Below, one piece after another: positions 34,898 through 47,514 of a DNA stretch of 64,000 nucleotides. The DNA is from Lonicera japonica (taxonomy: Eukaryota > Streptophyta > Magnoliopsida > Dipsacales > Caprifoliaceae): the NCBI GenBank assembly GCA_021464415.1, contig CM038466.1:53975013-54039012 (forward strand), read 5' to 3'. Position numbers and translations under genes: made by a program. Position 1 is the stretch's first letter; every line of letters starts with the position of its first letter. A model generated the notes under the pieces. It saw only the letters and a program-made list of their open reading frames with translations, did not search any database and had not been told where the DNA came from.

Positions 34898-36400
34898 AGT
34901 GTACTTAAAGAAAGCATTTTGATGGGAACATAAATGTCAAAATTGAAAATCCAAGCTCCATCCATGAGTGAACCAAAATAATTGAGCAGTTTTAGATGAA
35001 CCAAGTGCGTAAACAAACAGGACTTCTTTCATTACCTGAAAATTAGGGTTTAATTTGAGGAGAAGATAAAAGCTTTATGAGGGTATAGGAAATAGTTTTT
35101 CATTTGATTCTTTTTCTTCTAAGCCAGACTGTAATTCAAATTCAAGCGGAAAAAAAGTAAAATCATCATAGCTGCTAACTAGAATTCCTTAGAAATAGTA
35201 GAATTTTGTTGGAGTGATTTGATCTCAAACGCTAATTTATGCCTATATCCTAGGCGCAATCTACTTTATTTGTTATCTCAATGGCTGAGTGCTCCTTTTG
35301 TGATTTAATTCCATCCTCATCTAATTCGTTAATTGTTTTTTTTTTTTTTTTTTTAATACAATGGATGATGAATTCAGTAGTTCTTGGGAGAGGGGGGAAG
35401 GGAATGGGATTGGATTGTGGCGGACCGTGTGAAATACGGCACGCTTAACTACATGGATCAATTGAGGTGTTAGTTTAAAACGTCTAATTTTATTTTATTT
35501 TGAGAGAGATTTTTTAAACTTAACGAGTTTTCTAAATTTCACAATAAAAAAATTCAGTGTAGATTATATATATATATATATATATGTATAATTTGTAAAA
35601 ATACTTGAGGGAGATTATTAATTCGAGACGGGGAGTATACACTTATAATTGATGTCAGAATAAAAAAATAAGTTGTGTCATTAAAAATTAATTATACTAA
35701 AATCAATATTTTCTTAAAAATTACCAATAGAAAAAGAGATCAATTATCAAGGCATTTTCAAAGTTTGCTCCATATCTCATACTTGTTCAAGAGTTTTTTT
35801 GGATGAAAAAAGAGGCAGCGTCAAAAAAATTGAAATTATGTCTAATTAAAATTATGTTAAATAGTTTTCTCAAATATGGATATTGGCATAGGAATTAAAT
35901 CAACAAACGCCAATAAATAAACATAAAATAGTTAAGGTTATTGGCAGCGGTAATGGGTAACCAACAATTATTTTAACAGAAAAAAAAAGAAAAAGAAAAA
36001 TGTAACTGATAATTATGAGTTTACACGGTGATGATGGATTGCTTAATTTTGTTAAAAAAACTATAAATTCTCTTATCCATTTGATGAAATGAGGATCCAA
36101 TGTTTTTGTTTTTCCAAAACCATTTTAATTAAGTATTTAAACAAATTGAGAAATATTAGAAAATTTTGAATATGTACTTGGTCATTGTTTTCATTGGGAC
36201 TCAATATTTCTTATAAATTGAGGGTCAGAACATAAGTAATATTTTCAGAAATCTCTAATCTCGACGTAGGTTAAATTTATCTTTAATGAGGTCGGGAAAA
36301 GATTAGGCGAGTTGGGCCCAAATTGATCTAAATACCCTTATCGTTGAACCAAAAAAAATAAAATAAAATTTTAACAAAATATATATATATATATATATTG
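34898..36400. other. AT-rich intergenic stretch up to the assembly gap
   Basis: No gene was recognised. It contains a long T run near 35335-35354, a (TA)n tract at 35565-35586 and another (TA)n tract at 36379-36398 that ends at the gap. Confidence 0.6.
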
Positions 36401-36500
36401 NNNNNNNNNNNNNNNNNNNNNNNNNNNNNNNNNNNNNNNNNNNNNNNNNNNNNNNNNNNNNNNNNNNNNNNNNNNNNNNNNNNNNNNNNNNNNNNNNNNN
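36401..36500. other. Assembly gap, 100 N
   Basis: Exactly 100 unknown bases, the usual placeholder for a gap of unknown size. A (TA)n microsatellite directly before it probably caused the break. Confidence 0.99.
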
Positions 36501-37270
36501 TTGCAACTAGTGCAAATCTCCATCATTATTGAGTTGTAGTTTGTTTGTAATATATAACTGTAGTGCGTAGCTAGTAATTTTGAAATTTAATTGTTTGTGT
36601 TCACTTGTTAAATTTCAATTATCAGAAACGATCAAGACCTTTAATTATTGCACTTTGCAGGTCAATTTTAATATGTGGACAAATTAATCTTAGGGAACAT
36701 ATGGCAAATCATTTATTCACTACAACAATCTCTTGGATGTTGCAACAGTTGTGATGATTAATAAGTTTTGCCATTAAAGGAATGCATGCATTAAGTGACA
36801 AAAATAAAAAAAAAATTGTCACCAAAAAAGTTATCTCACGTGACAAAGTCGAGATATGTTTCGTCACAAAATTTTCATCGCTAGAGGAGTTTTATGACAA
36901 AAACACGTACACTTACTTCACAAATACTTCGTTACTAATTAGACAATTTGATGTTGCAAGTATTATAGCGGATAAGGATAATACTATTATTATTATTTAA
37001 ATGTTTCAATTCTATTACGTACACTTTAATTGATACAAAACTTTTAATAAAATAAAATTCTGCAAAGATAAAATTAGAAAACAAGAATACGACGTGTCTA
37101 AAATAACTACTAGGTTAATATAGAGTAGTCTTATTGGAAAAAGTGTTTAATTTTATTATTAATTAAATACTTTTTCCAATTTATAAAAAGTGCTAATATA
37201 TAAGTTAAGAGTCCATTTCTAGTATGGACTAATTTGTACGGACCTTATTTTTTTACGATAAAAAAATATT
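36501..37270. other. Noncoding stretch with a possible CACTA-type start
   Basis: TGCAACTAGTG near 36502 and AGCTAGTAATTTT recur in variant form at about 41103-41255, beyond the 723-bp array. CACTACAACAATCTC at 36718, with GTGACAAAAAT further in, resembles a CACTA-type non-autonomous element, but no matching end was found. Confidence 0.35.
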
Positions 37271-40200
37271 AGCTAATGCGCCTGTTAGAACTCCTTGTTG
37301 GTGTGGGATGGTTTGATGCTGCCATTGCAAGGGCCTTAAAGTGCTTAGGCGCTATGCGGCACATCTAGATCCTTGGGTCGTGTTGTGCTAGGGCAAGTAT
37401 ATAGGAATATGGAAGAAGGCGTTTGGGTTCCGTGTTGGGTTGACGTGGCCGAAATACTTCCGCGCTTATGGACCCAAGTGTAGGTTGTCAAGTTATAATA
37501 CTTGGTAAGTCCAAGTGTCGAACCACAAGGATAGTCGGAAAGACGATGAAGCGATTACGAGTCCAAGGCTTTGTTTTTGAAAGTGGATTGGTTGATTTTA
37601 ATTGTTGATTTTAAAGTTATGCAATAAAAATTAAAGTGATGTATCAAATGATGAGAAAAGGCTAAGGCATTATAGAATTCATTTGCTTTGCAACATTATG
37701 TAGAATCAATCTCATTCAAAGTTCTCAATGCAATTCCTAAGTGTTAAGTATCTTACACTTTTCTAAGCAAAAGGGTGTGAAGCAAAAGCAAACCATTCCC
37801 ATATAAATGCCATATAAAGAAAGGGTGTAAGCAAAACTTAACACAAGTGTATATCTCCTTTGTATCTTGTAATCAAAGGGTGTGAAGCAAGGCAACCCAT
37901 TCCCATATAATGTTCAACCAAGATACAAATTTAAGATACACTAAAAGAAAAGGCATAAATTTAAACTAGGCATTTGAGAACTCATTGTTAGTTTCCCCTA
38001 GGCAATTGACTTGATTATGAAATTGGCCACTTAAAGAGTTAAGCACAATAAATCATAACATTTCCTTTGCCTAAGATTGGGAGGTCTAGGTGGTGGATGA
38101 ACCGTCCGGTATAGACATATTTGATAAATACAAATTGAATTCTTAGGGTGATTAGTGGAGTTGTTCATGACATAAACTTAAGAGATCCTCTTTGACAACA
38201 CCTTAACTAAGAAAATATTGAGTCTCAAAATCACATAAAGTGCATGTAGAAAGCACTCAACATATCATTAAAGCATTCAAGGATTGGAATCTCAAATTTA
38301 TGGTGTTTCCATGAATATCAAAGACTAATCATGCTTGGCAATGAAAAGTATCTCATTCATAGAAGGAATGGACATAGGCTAGTAAGAAATACACAAGTGT
38401 ATCATCTCTTCATTAATGCTTGAGCACTAGGTATACAAGGCATACAAAGTCAAATCATCTTATGAAGATTATCTTACTAGCTTATGGATGGTTGATTAAA
38501 TGGAGAAGATGAAGGATTCAACAAGTATTTAACAATACTAACAATGGAGTGAGAAATGAACTTACATAATTAATGCATTGCGAACTTCATCTTTTAGCCT
38601 TAGCAAAGAAATTTACTCCATAATAAATGTAGAGACAAGAATTATAGAAGTGTATTCCATTTCTCTTCAATGAGGATAATAAATTACAAATTCTAGAGAG
38701 AGTGTGATATTCAAGACAAGCAAATAAAACTATTAATAACCCAAGAGTCTAAGTATATTTCAATACAATAATGGAGACTATATATATAGATGAGTGTGTT
38801 GTCTCCTTCTCCTCTCTCTACTAAAGAACCAAGAGAAACTATCCCCTTTGTCCATTGGAAAATAGCCACTCTTGTATAAAATACAATATTCTAGGAGATA
38901 GTAATATGAGCCATTATTTAGTCTCCAAGCTAGCTATCAAAATAGCGGAGGTGTCATAAAAGACAAAGCAAGCCATCTAGATTAATTTTGGCTTGAGCTA
39001 GATGGATCCAAGTGATGGGAAAAATTCCTTGATTGATCTAGCTATTTGACTTTTCCTTGACTTTTTGCTTTAAAAGTCAAAAATTGCTTGGTTGATCATT
39101 CTTCTTTTACTCAATAAATTCCTCAAGATCTAAAGGCAACAAAATAAACACAAAAATGCCTTTCCAAGCAATGTTAAATACAAAATATGCTACGAGACTA
39201 ATCGCGAGATAAATTGGTAAACCGAATGGTTTTAGAGAGTTAAACGCGTCAAACGACTCCGAAAAAGAGCATATTAATGACAATATTATGCGTTTATCAT
39301 GGGTCTCAAGACTGAACAAGGCTGTAATGCAGTACGTACAATTTTATAGTTACGATAGATCATGTTTTAGAAATCTCAAGAAATTAGTTTTATATATATA
39401 TTTTTTATTAGAATCTGGTTGGTTAAAGTTAGATAATTTTAATTTGGTTTTTTTTTGGTAAAAAATGTTGAATGAGAAAGAAAACTGATGTGAGGTATGC
39501 AAATTGAGTATGTAAAATATATATCCACAGCCGACGACAATGAGTATGCAACAACAATAACATATGCATAAAAGAATTATGTCTTCATTAATATAAAATG
39601 GCATAATTATATTAAAAATATTACAACTTGAAAGTAGGTACGAACCGAAAAATAAGTACAAACAATTTTTTTGATTGGGTCTCGGATATGGGGTTGTAAC
39701 CTTACCATATATAACCAGCTAAAGGAAACAACTTAATTGACAGTAGTGCACATATATTGACTTACATAAATTAAAAAAATAAAACAATTACCAAGGAAAT
39801 TCTTTGATTGAAACAAACAATATTTACATATAAAAAGAAATAACTCTTTTAAAAGCTAGCTAATGCGCCCGTTAGAACTCCTTGTTGGTGTGGGATGGTT
39901 TGATGCTGCCATTGCAAGGGCCTTAAAGTGCTTAGGCGCTATGCGGCACATCTAGATCCTTGGGTCGTGTTGTGCTAGGGCAAGTATATAGGAATATGGA
40001 AGAAGGCGTTTGGGTTCCGTGTTGGGTCTCAAGACTGAACAAGGCTGTAATGCAGTACGTACAATTTTATAGTTACGATAGATCATGTTTTAGAAATCTC
40101 AAGAAATTAGTTTTATATAAATATTTTTTATTAGAATCTGATTGGTTAAAGTTAGATAATTTTAATTTGGTCTTTTTTTGGTAAAAAATGTTGAATGAGA

Positions 40201-40978
40201 AAGAAAACTGATGTGAGGTATGCAAATTGAGTATGTAAAATATATATCCACAGCCGACGACAATGAGTATGCAACAACAATAACATATGCATAAAAGAAT
40301 TATGTCTTCATTAATATAAAATGACATAATTATATTAAAAATATTACAACTTGAAAGTAGGTACGAACCGAAAAATAAGTACAAACAATTTTTTTGATTG
40401 GGTCTCGGATATGGGGTTGTAACCTTACCATATATAACCAGCTAAAGGAAACAACTTAATTGACAGTAGTGCACATATATTGACTTACATAAATTAAAAA
40501 AATAAAACAATTACCAAAGAAATTCTTTGATTGAAACAAACAATATTTACATATAAAAAGAAATTACTCTTTTAAAAGCTAGCTAATGCGCCTGTTAGAA
40601 CTCCTTGTTGGTGTGGGATGGTTTGATGCTGCCATTGCAAGGGCCTTAAAGTGCTTAGGCGCTATGCGGCACATCTAGATCCTTGGGTCGTGTTGTGCTA
40701 GGGCAAGTATATAGGAATATGGAAGAAGGCGTTTGGGTTCCGTGTTGGGTCTCAAGACTGAACAAGGCTGTAATGCAGTACGTACAATTTTATAGTTACG
40801 ATAGATCATGTTTTAGAAATCTCAAGAAATTAGTTTTATATAAATATTTTTTATTAGAATCTGGTTGGTTAAAGTTAGATAATTTTAATTTGTTTTTGTT
40901 TTTTTGGTAAAAAATGTTGAATGAGAAAGAAAACTGATGTGAGGTATGCAAATTGAGTATATAAAATATATATCCACT
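37271..40978. repeat. 723-bp tandem array, about 2.5 units
   Basis: Units start at GCTAATGCGCC: 37272, 39859 and 40582. The second and third starts are 723 bp apart. The first and second are also 723 bp apart once the 1859-bp LTR and its 5-bp target copy are removed. The third unit breaks off near 40978. Units differ by only a few bases. The non-TE part includes GTGTGGGATGGTTTGATGC and GTGCTTAGGCGCTATGCGGC, GC-richer than its surroundings and perhaps a gene fragment. I cannot identify it. Confidence 0.93.
37441..39299 (-). mobile_element. Solo LTR, Athila-like gypsy family, minus orientation, inside unit 1 of the array
   Basis: The plus strand starts TGACGTGGCCGAAATACTTC and ends AATATTATGCGTTTATCA. 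TGGGT flanks both sides (37436-37440, 39300-39304). 1859 bp. Array units 2 and 3 preserve the uninterrupted target (GTGTTGGGTCTCAAGAC), so the insertion is proven by an internal empty site. No palindrome island is seen. A CCATCTAGAT / AGCTAGATGG inverted pair lies near 38970-39005. Confidence 0.95.
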
Positions 40979-41986
40979 TCACACATTTGCATAGTTCGCA
41001 AGAACTTTACATAACTATTCGAATGCTAAAAAATGTGTAGAAGTATTCAACTTAAGTTCCATCATTTGATGTATATAATTGGCCATTAAATTTAATTTTA
41101 ATTGCAACTAGTGGCCTGTGGCCAACTCTCATTATCCATCATTTGCGGTAGTTAACCGTTAAATTTAATTTTGACTACAACTTGTGGCCAACTCTCACTG
41201 CTGAGTGTTACTTAATTTGTTTATACAATATAGCTGTAGTAGCTAAGAGCTAGTAAATATTTTAATTTTTTGAATTCTTCTAGTTGAATTGACATTGGCC
41301 TTTATTTCTCACACGGGGGATTATAAGTTATATTCTTTTTTTTCAGAATATTTTTTTTTTAATTCGATATTGTTTTCAAATTTTTTTCTTAAGGATATTT
41401 GCGACCTGCTAGAAAGCTCAGATTTTCCCTTTAGTTTTTAATCTTGTTAGTTTTGTTTTAAGGCAAAGTTTTTCCGGCTTTTTTTTCAACTTATTTCTTT
41501 TTGTTTTTTCTTTTGCACTTATATTGTTAGTGGTTTAAGCTTTTCAAATTCAATTCATTTATTTATTACTATTTGACTTTAGGCTTACTTTCTAAAATCC
41601 AGAACTATCATTTAAAAATAAGAAAGACCAAGACCTTTCTAGTATTATATTCATAATAATTGTATTTAACCTTTCAATTCTAATAAATATGAATATACTA
41701 AATGGGTAAATAAATTAAAGGCCTTTTTGTTTTTAGCTCCAAGAATTTGAATTGTTCTGCATTTAACCCAACACATTTTTGAGATTAATTTTTGACCCAA
41801 AGTTATGGATAATCATTTTTTTTTAATTTTAAAAAGCTGTTTAAATGTTTTTAAATTATTTTGTGCTTTTCCAAAGTTGTCCTTCTGGATTTTATTAATT
41901 AAAATTATTTTTTCCTACAATTAAAGAATCCTAAGATTTGAAAAACACGTAAGACATAATCCATTTGAAAATTGAAATAATTTCAA
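40979..41986. other. AT-rich noncoding stretch
   Basis: GTGGCC(A/T)ACTCTCA words recur near 41110 and 41185, and no gene was recognised. Confidence 0.5.
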
Positions 41987-42118
41987 ATTTAAAATCAAAA
42001 TTTATGTCTAACAACTTAGAGATAAGTTTTGGGATTTAAAATCAAAATTTAAGTCTAACAAATTAGGGATAAGTTTTGGAATTCAAAATCAAAATTTAAA
42101 TCTAAGAAATTAGAAATA
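41987..42118. repeat. Minisatellite, 46-47-bp period, three units
   Basis: AATCAAAATTTA, then GTCTAACAA-TTAG-GATAAG and TTTTGG repeat from about 41987, 42034 and 42080. Confidence 0.85.
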
Positions 42119-42243
42119 ACGTAGTTAAATCTACTATAGACATATTGGGTTATTGTTTTACACATATTCGATCTAGGAAAATGTACAAAACAGTCATATT
42201 AATATATTATTGTACGTGGCAGACATATTATGGCACGTGATAA

Positions 42244-42365
42244 GCATATTAAGTGTTTGATATATTTTAAAAAATGTATATGATAGACATATTAAGTATT
42301 TGATTTTTTTTAAAAGGTGCATGTGACATGCACATGCATATTAAGCATTTGATATTTCTTAAAAA
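42244..42365. repeat. Imperfect tandem repeat with a short palindrome
   Basis: CATATTAAG(T/C)(G/A)TTTGAT followed by a T/A-rich run repeats near 42245, 42288 and 42338. GTGCATGTGACATGCAC (42317-42333) is a near-perfect inverted repeat. Confidence 0.65.
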
Positions 42366-43323
42366 GTAAAAAGTTAATATAACGTACCTTGTAATATGAC
42401 TATTTTGTAAGTCAAGCACTTTGCAATATATTTGGCAAACGAATTCATCACGTTTGAATTGATCTTTCAAGTGACACTATAGATATATTATATTAATGTG
42501 TATTTAATTATCTACATAGACAAAGTAACTTAATTACTAATAACAACAATATCAACGGCAGCTTAATAGTCAAAAGACATGATAAAAGTATTTTTTTAAG
42601 CCGTGGTATGACTAAGTACAAATTGAAACTACATGGAGATAGAATGATATATGCTTATTATTTGTAATACATATATATACTTGGAGATGTATATATATGG
42701 GTTAGCATGCACCTGTGAAAATAACAACAAAAAACGAGCTCATAATGCATTAAGTCTGCCTAAGAACATTATAGCTGCTTGAGCACATTCCATAAGACAA
42801 ACCATCAATTTGCAACCAATCAATCTCTCCTTTAGCATCTTCCTCCACTTCTTCAATCAATACTAAACAACCACTCCTTTAACTCCTGCCCCCCCTCTTC
42901 AACCAACAATAAATCAAGAATCTCTCATTCAACCAATAATAAATCAACTCCTCTCCTTTCTCCTCTTCAATACCAAGTGATTGTTAAACTACCTCTCCTT
43001 TTAAAAGAAGGGACATATTGTAGCCCCCAAATTTTGCAAAGGATACTAAATGGATATGCATTGTAAAAGTGGTTACACAGATAAATGACGGTAATTTGCT
43101 TAAATCTAGGATAGATGAAACACATGTTACAATCACCAAAGCGATACAATCTTAACAACAAAGAAAGGATAAACATGTCATTTAAAATGATAAAATAATA
43201 AAATTATTTAATTAAAATTATTAAGTTATTTGGGTTAAAAACAAAAATATGGGCTATTCACTAATTACACAAATCATGTGGGTCTAAATATACAACTGAT
43301 AAAAACATTGGGCTATATACTAA
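42366..43323. other. Noncoding stretch
   Basis: A pyrimidine-rich part at 42820-42990 repeats CAACCAA(C/T)AATAAATCAA. No gene was recognised. Confidence 0.45.
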
Positions 43324-43640
43324 TCTATATTATAAAACATCAAGTTTGACCAAATTTATTTTCAAAAAGTATAAGAATCTAATAGTTAAAAATATACATC
43401 TTATGATATGCATCAACTCTACACCATTGGATGAGTTTTATACACAAATGAAGATGTCACATCAAAGTTAAAACACTCACACCAATAATATACATACAAT
43501 AAATTCTCACACTCAAATAATATTTTCTATATTAAAAATGCCATAACATAAAATAAAAAATTCAAAATTTAATATTTAAAATCTACTAATCAAGATCAAT
43601 TAAACAAGATCTATCATGATTATAGAATTATATAAATTGC
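43324..43640 (+). mobile_element. Helitron 5' fragment
   Basis: It starts A|TCTATATTATAAAACATC and is closely similar to 44351-44640 for about 310 bp, then diverges. Either an older Helitron into whose interior later elements were added, or a tandem insertion. Confidence 0.55.
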
Positions 43641-43705
43641 TATATACTGCTACTCCCCGGCTCATTTTCTTTATGTTTAACTTGGCAATTATAAGAGTGG
43701 ATTAA

Positions 43706-44222
43706 GACCAACTCCAAAGTTCCACCAAAACACCAAATTTGGTATAGTTTTCACACCAAATTGCTCTAACCATGTACTACACACCACACCATATTTGCTG
43801 CTATCTACAGTGCCACACCATATTTGGTGTGGCACTGTTCACTCACGGCATCCCCCTTTCTTCTTCTTTTTTTCAATTTTTATCTTTATTATTATTTACT
43901 TATAAATATCAATTAGATCATTTTTATACTTCTAATTTAAATTTTTTAGTTTATAGTTTTTTTAATTAGCAATATTAATAATTTATTTTATTAAAAAAAT
44001 TAATTTGTTCTAATTAAATTTATGTATACTTTATTGTAATTAGTATTTATAATATATAATAATAAAGAATAATAAAGAGAATATTCCATTTTTGGAGAGA
44101 ATATATTTTTTTGTGTTATATTTGGTGTTGTGGTTGGATTTGAAAAAAAAAATATGGTGTAAAAATGACACCATTTTCGTGCTAAATCAACACCAAAAAA
44201 GTGTTTTGGGTTGGAGTTACTC
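43706..44222. mobile_element. Tourist-like MITE, 517 bp
   Basis: The left end GACCAACTCCAAAG and the inverted right end GAGTAACTCCAACCC form the terminal repeat. TAA flanks both sides (43703-43705, 44223-44225). Internal ACACCAAA words repeat on both strands. A perfect 14-bp-stem hairpin lies at 43807-43838 (arm ACAGTGCCACACCA, loop TATT). Confidence 0.85.
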
Positions 44223-44350
44223 TAATGGGAGAAAACAGTGCCACTAATGGGAAAGAACAGTGCACATTTATCCTTCTCTGTTAGATTTACAATAGAATTT
44301 TACTTTGAATCTATGTAATACATTAGTTTGTAAACATCATTTTTATCCTA

Positions 44351-45423
44351 TCTATATTATAAAACATCAAGTTTGACCAAATTTATTTTCAAAAAGTATA
44401 AGAATCTAATGGTTAAAAATATAAATGTTATGGTGTGCATTAACTTTACACCATTGGATGAGTTTTATACACACATGAATATGTCACATCAAATTCTCAC
44501 ACTCAAATAATTTTTTCTATATTAAAAATGTCATAATTTAAAATAAAAAATTCAAAATATAATATTTAAAATCTACTAATCAAGATCAATTAAACAAGAT
44601 CCATCATGATTATAGAATTATGTAAAAAATATTAAAAATTATTGAGTAACATTTAACACTAATAATATACACAAAGTAAACTCTCACACACCAATAAATA
44701 TTTTTACATTAAAAATGCCACAACTTAAAATTAAAAATTAAAAATTTAATATTTAAACTCTACTAATCAAGATCAATTAAACAAGATTCATCTTAAACTA
44801 AAATTTTTAATTTTTAATATTGAAAATATTCTAATTAGGAAATTTCATAAAAAATAATATTTAAATATATTAATCATGATCAATTAAACAAGATCCATCA
44901 TGGTTATAGAATTATGTAAAAAAAAGGAAAAATTATTGAGTAACATTTAACACCAATCATTTTTTCTACATTAAAAATATAATAACCTAATAAAAAATTC
45001 AAAATTTAATATTTAAAATTTACTGATCAAGATCAATTAAACGAGATCCATCATGTGTTCGTGCATTATGTGTTCGTACATTGGTCATCTTAGTATGTCG
45101 TTTTTAGGAGTGTTCACAATATATTAGTCAAATTTTTGAATTATTTTCAAATCATTCTAACAGACGTGATTGAATTATTTTCACATATGACCTTGAGTTT
45201 AATTTGTTAAAACCATATTTTGCCGAAATCAGAATAAGATCAAAAAATATGATTAAAAGATTCTTTAAACATTAAAAACAGGTCGGTTCAATCTGGTCTA
45301 CTTTTAGTTTTTCTAACATGAAGATATATTGAACCTAAGTTTGTCAATTTAGATTTATCACACGTTACTTCTTTTTATTTTATTATCAATTCTTATTTAA
45401 TTTATCGTGCCGGATGGCACTAG
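44351..45423 (+). mobile_element. Non-autonomous Helitron, 1073 bp
   Basis: It begins TC (TCTATATTATAAAACATC) after an A at 44350. It ends with a GTGCC-GGAT-GGCAC hairpin (45407-45420) running into CTAG at 45420-45423, followed by T at 45424. This fits Helitron rules: TC start, 3' hairpin, CTRR end, insertion between A and T. The interior repeats CTACTAATCAAGATCAATTA several times. No Rep/helicase coding is present. The hairpin stem is short and unusually close to CTAG, so some doubt remains. Confidence 0.65.
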
Positions 45424-46880
45424 TATACCTTAGTTTGCTAATAAATTAATCATATGGATTTTATTCAGCTTAATTAAAGTCAAGTTATGCCTCCAACTAG
45501 GCGAACGATCTATACATGAACATTTTCAGCGTAAGTAAGGTTGTAGATTTGAATTGTTCATTTAAGTTATTTATTTATTTTGCTAAAGAAGGAAGAATAA
45601 TTTTTCATATACAAAAAAACATATTACTTGCGTTTGATATAACAAAAGATTATTGAGAAAAGTCAATAGAAAACTTCATGACTATTTATGTTGTATTCTT
45701 TTCATGGCTTTGACCTCGTTCGCATTTTTTTTAATTCGTACATCAAGGGAAAAAAAATAAAATATTGCACTTGTAATTGGTTAGACTCCCATCTAGAACT
45801 TCTAAATTCAAGTATGGTATCTTCTGGTTCATTTTTTTTTCCATTATCCATTTTATGTTTAAATATATAAGTTAATATATATATTTATTTTTTTAATGGA
45901 AATATATATACATATATGTCGTGAGTTCGAAAAAAAAATTTACGCATAAAACAGAAAATTACAAAAAAAATATAATGCAACCGTTTTGCTAGTGGCTTAG
46001 GTTATATTTGATTACATGTAAATGTTGTAAGAAAATTTAGTTTACAAGAAAAATATAAAGTAGTGTGTTTGACTAGCCTTGGTAAAGAAAAGAGAGTCAT
46101 TTACTTTTTACATTATTTTTCATTTTTAATCAAAGAAATTGAAGAAAAATAATTAGCGCTTGATTTTCATCATTCTTTATACGAACCAAACAAGAAACAA
46201 AATATTTAATTAGCATAAAAAAAAATTTAGATTGAGAACACCACTACATCGAATTTTCAACGAAACAAACACACTTTTAGCATGTCCAGTAGTTTGGAGA
46301 AGCCAATATGACAATAAATTAGCAGAGGAGGGAACTATATAGATGAGGATATCCCTGGCACATGAGTTGATGTTAGTGTAGTTTTTCTCCCTCATCTAGT
46401 ACTAGCTAGATTTTTGTGCTCGCATTATGCGTCTGCCATTTGGATTATAGAGTTAAGTCCCTAAGTTTGGAACTTTTTTGAATTTGGTCCAACTATATAC
46501 TTTTTATTATTTTATTTTTGATGCTTGGAGTCTCTGCACTCATATATTGTTTTTGTAGTTCATAAAATTTATTACTGTAATTCACATATACTATTAGCAG
46601 GTGCAATTCAAACTGATATTATATTAGTGTAATTCGCTTATTTTCTTAGTGTAATTCAAACATATACTATTTAAACTTAAAAAAATAAAAATGATACCGT
46701 TAATATCGTAATTCACATATACTTTTTATGTAAATAACATAGACTCTTATGTAAATCTTAGGAAGCACACGCATAAACACAACATTAAAATGGGCAAAAT
46801 GTCACCAAATGTGTCGTTATTTTGTGAATTCAAGCTTAAAGTGTAATTCCAATATACACTTAATTATTAAAGTATTATTA
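45424..46880. other. AT-rich intergenic stretch
   Basis: GTGTAATTC-type words repeat at 46560-46860. No gene was recognised. Confidence 0.5.
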
Positions 46881-47511
46881 GTATTGGTGGAACCAGGAAT
46901 ATTTTTTAGGTGGGGCCGAAAAAAAAAAATTTAGGAATTTTCTAAGCCAATATTGAATCAACCACAATAACAAAAAAATAAATATATTAATCTCAATATT
47001 AACTTATCAAATAACAATCTAATAAGCAAAATCAATCGATCAATAACAAAATTTATCATCAATATTAAACAATCTAATAAACAAATCAACATTAATAAAT
47101 AATAACTAACAAAAAAATATATTAATAAACACCTAAAAGCAAATATCAACATTAATATTAATATTTAACAATCTAAGAAACAAATCAATATTAATCAATA
47201 ATAACCAACAAATAAATATATTAACAATTTAAGAAGTAAACCAATATTAAAACACTTAAATCTTAAAACTAAAATAATAAAAAAAAAAAAATTGGGTATA
47301 AGATTAGAACAATGGCCCCCTAGTCCTCAACCACTAATTACATGCGCTGGACCCCGAACTTACCCAGCTTCTCACACAAAATCCCCTCTTCCCTCACCCA
47401 CCTGTTTTTTCTTTTATTACATTAGGCAACCCGAAATGTATCAAATAAACCCCCATTCTCTATAAAAATTCCAAAATAGTCCAGGTGGGGCCTACATGGC
47501 TCCGCCCCTGA
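46881..47511. mobile_element. Small DNA element with AT-rich minisatellite core
   Basis: GGTGGAACCAGGAAT at the left and the complement of TGGCTCCGCCCCTG at the right (47497-47510) are related termini (GGNGGNRCCA type). The core (46960-47260) is built of degenerate AACAATCTAA / ATCAATATTAA repeats. The class is not certain. Its right edge abuts the CACTA element. Confidence 0.45.
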
Positions 47512-47514
47512 TTA

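Noticed and set aside
36303..36506. Frame running through the N block
   Set aside because: It spans the assembly gap and cannot be interpreted.
39350..40384. Two nearly identical 103-codon minus-strand frames (39350-39661, 40073-40384) that look conserved
   Set aside because: They are identical only because they lie in the 723-bp tandem array. The protein is cysteine- and aromatic-rich without family features.
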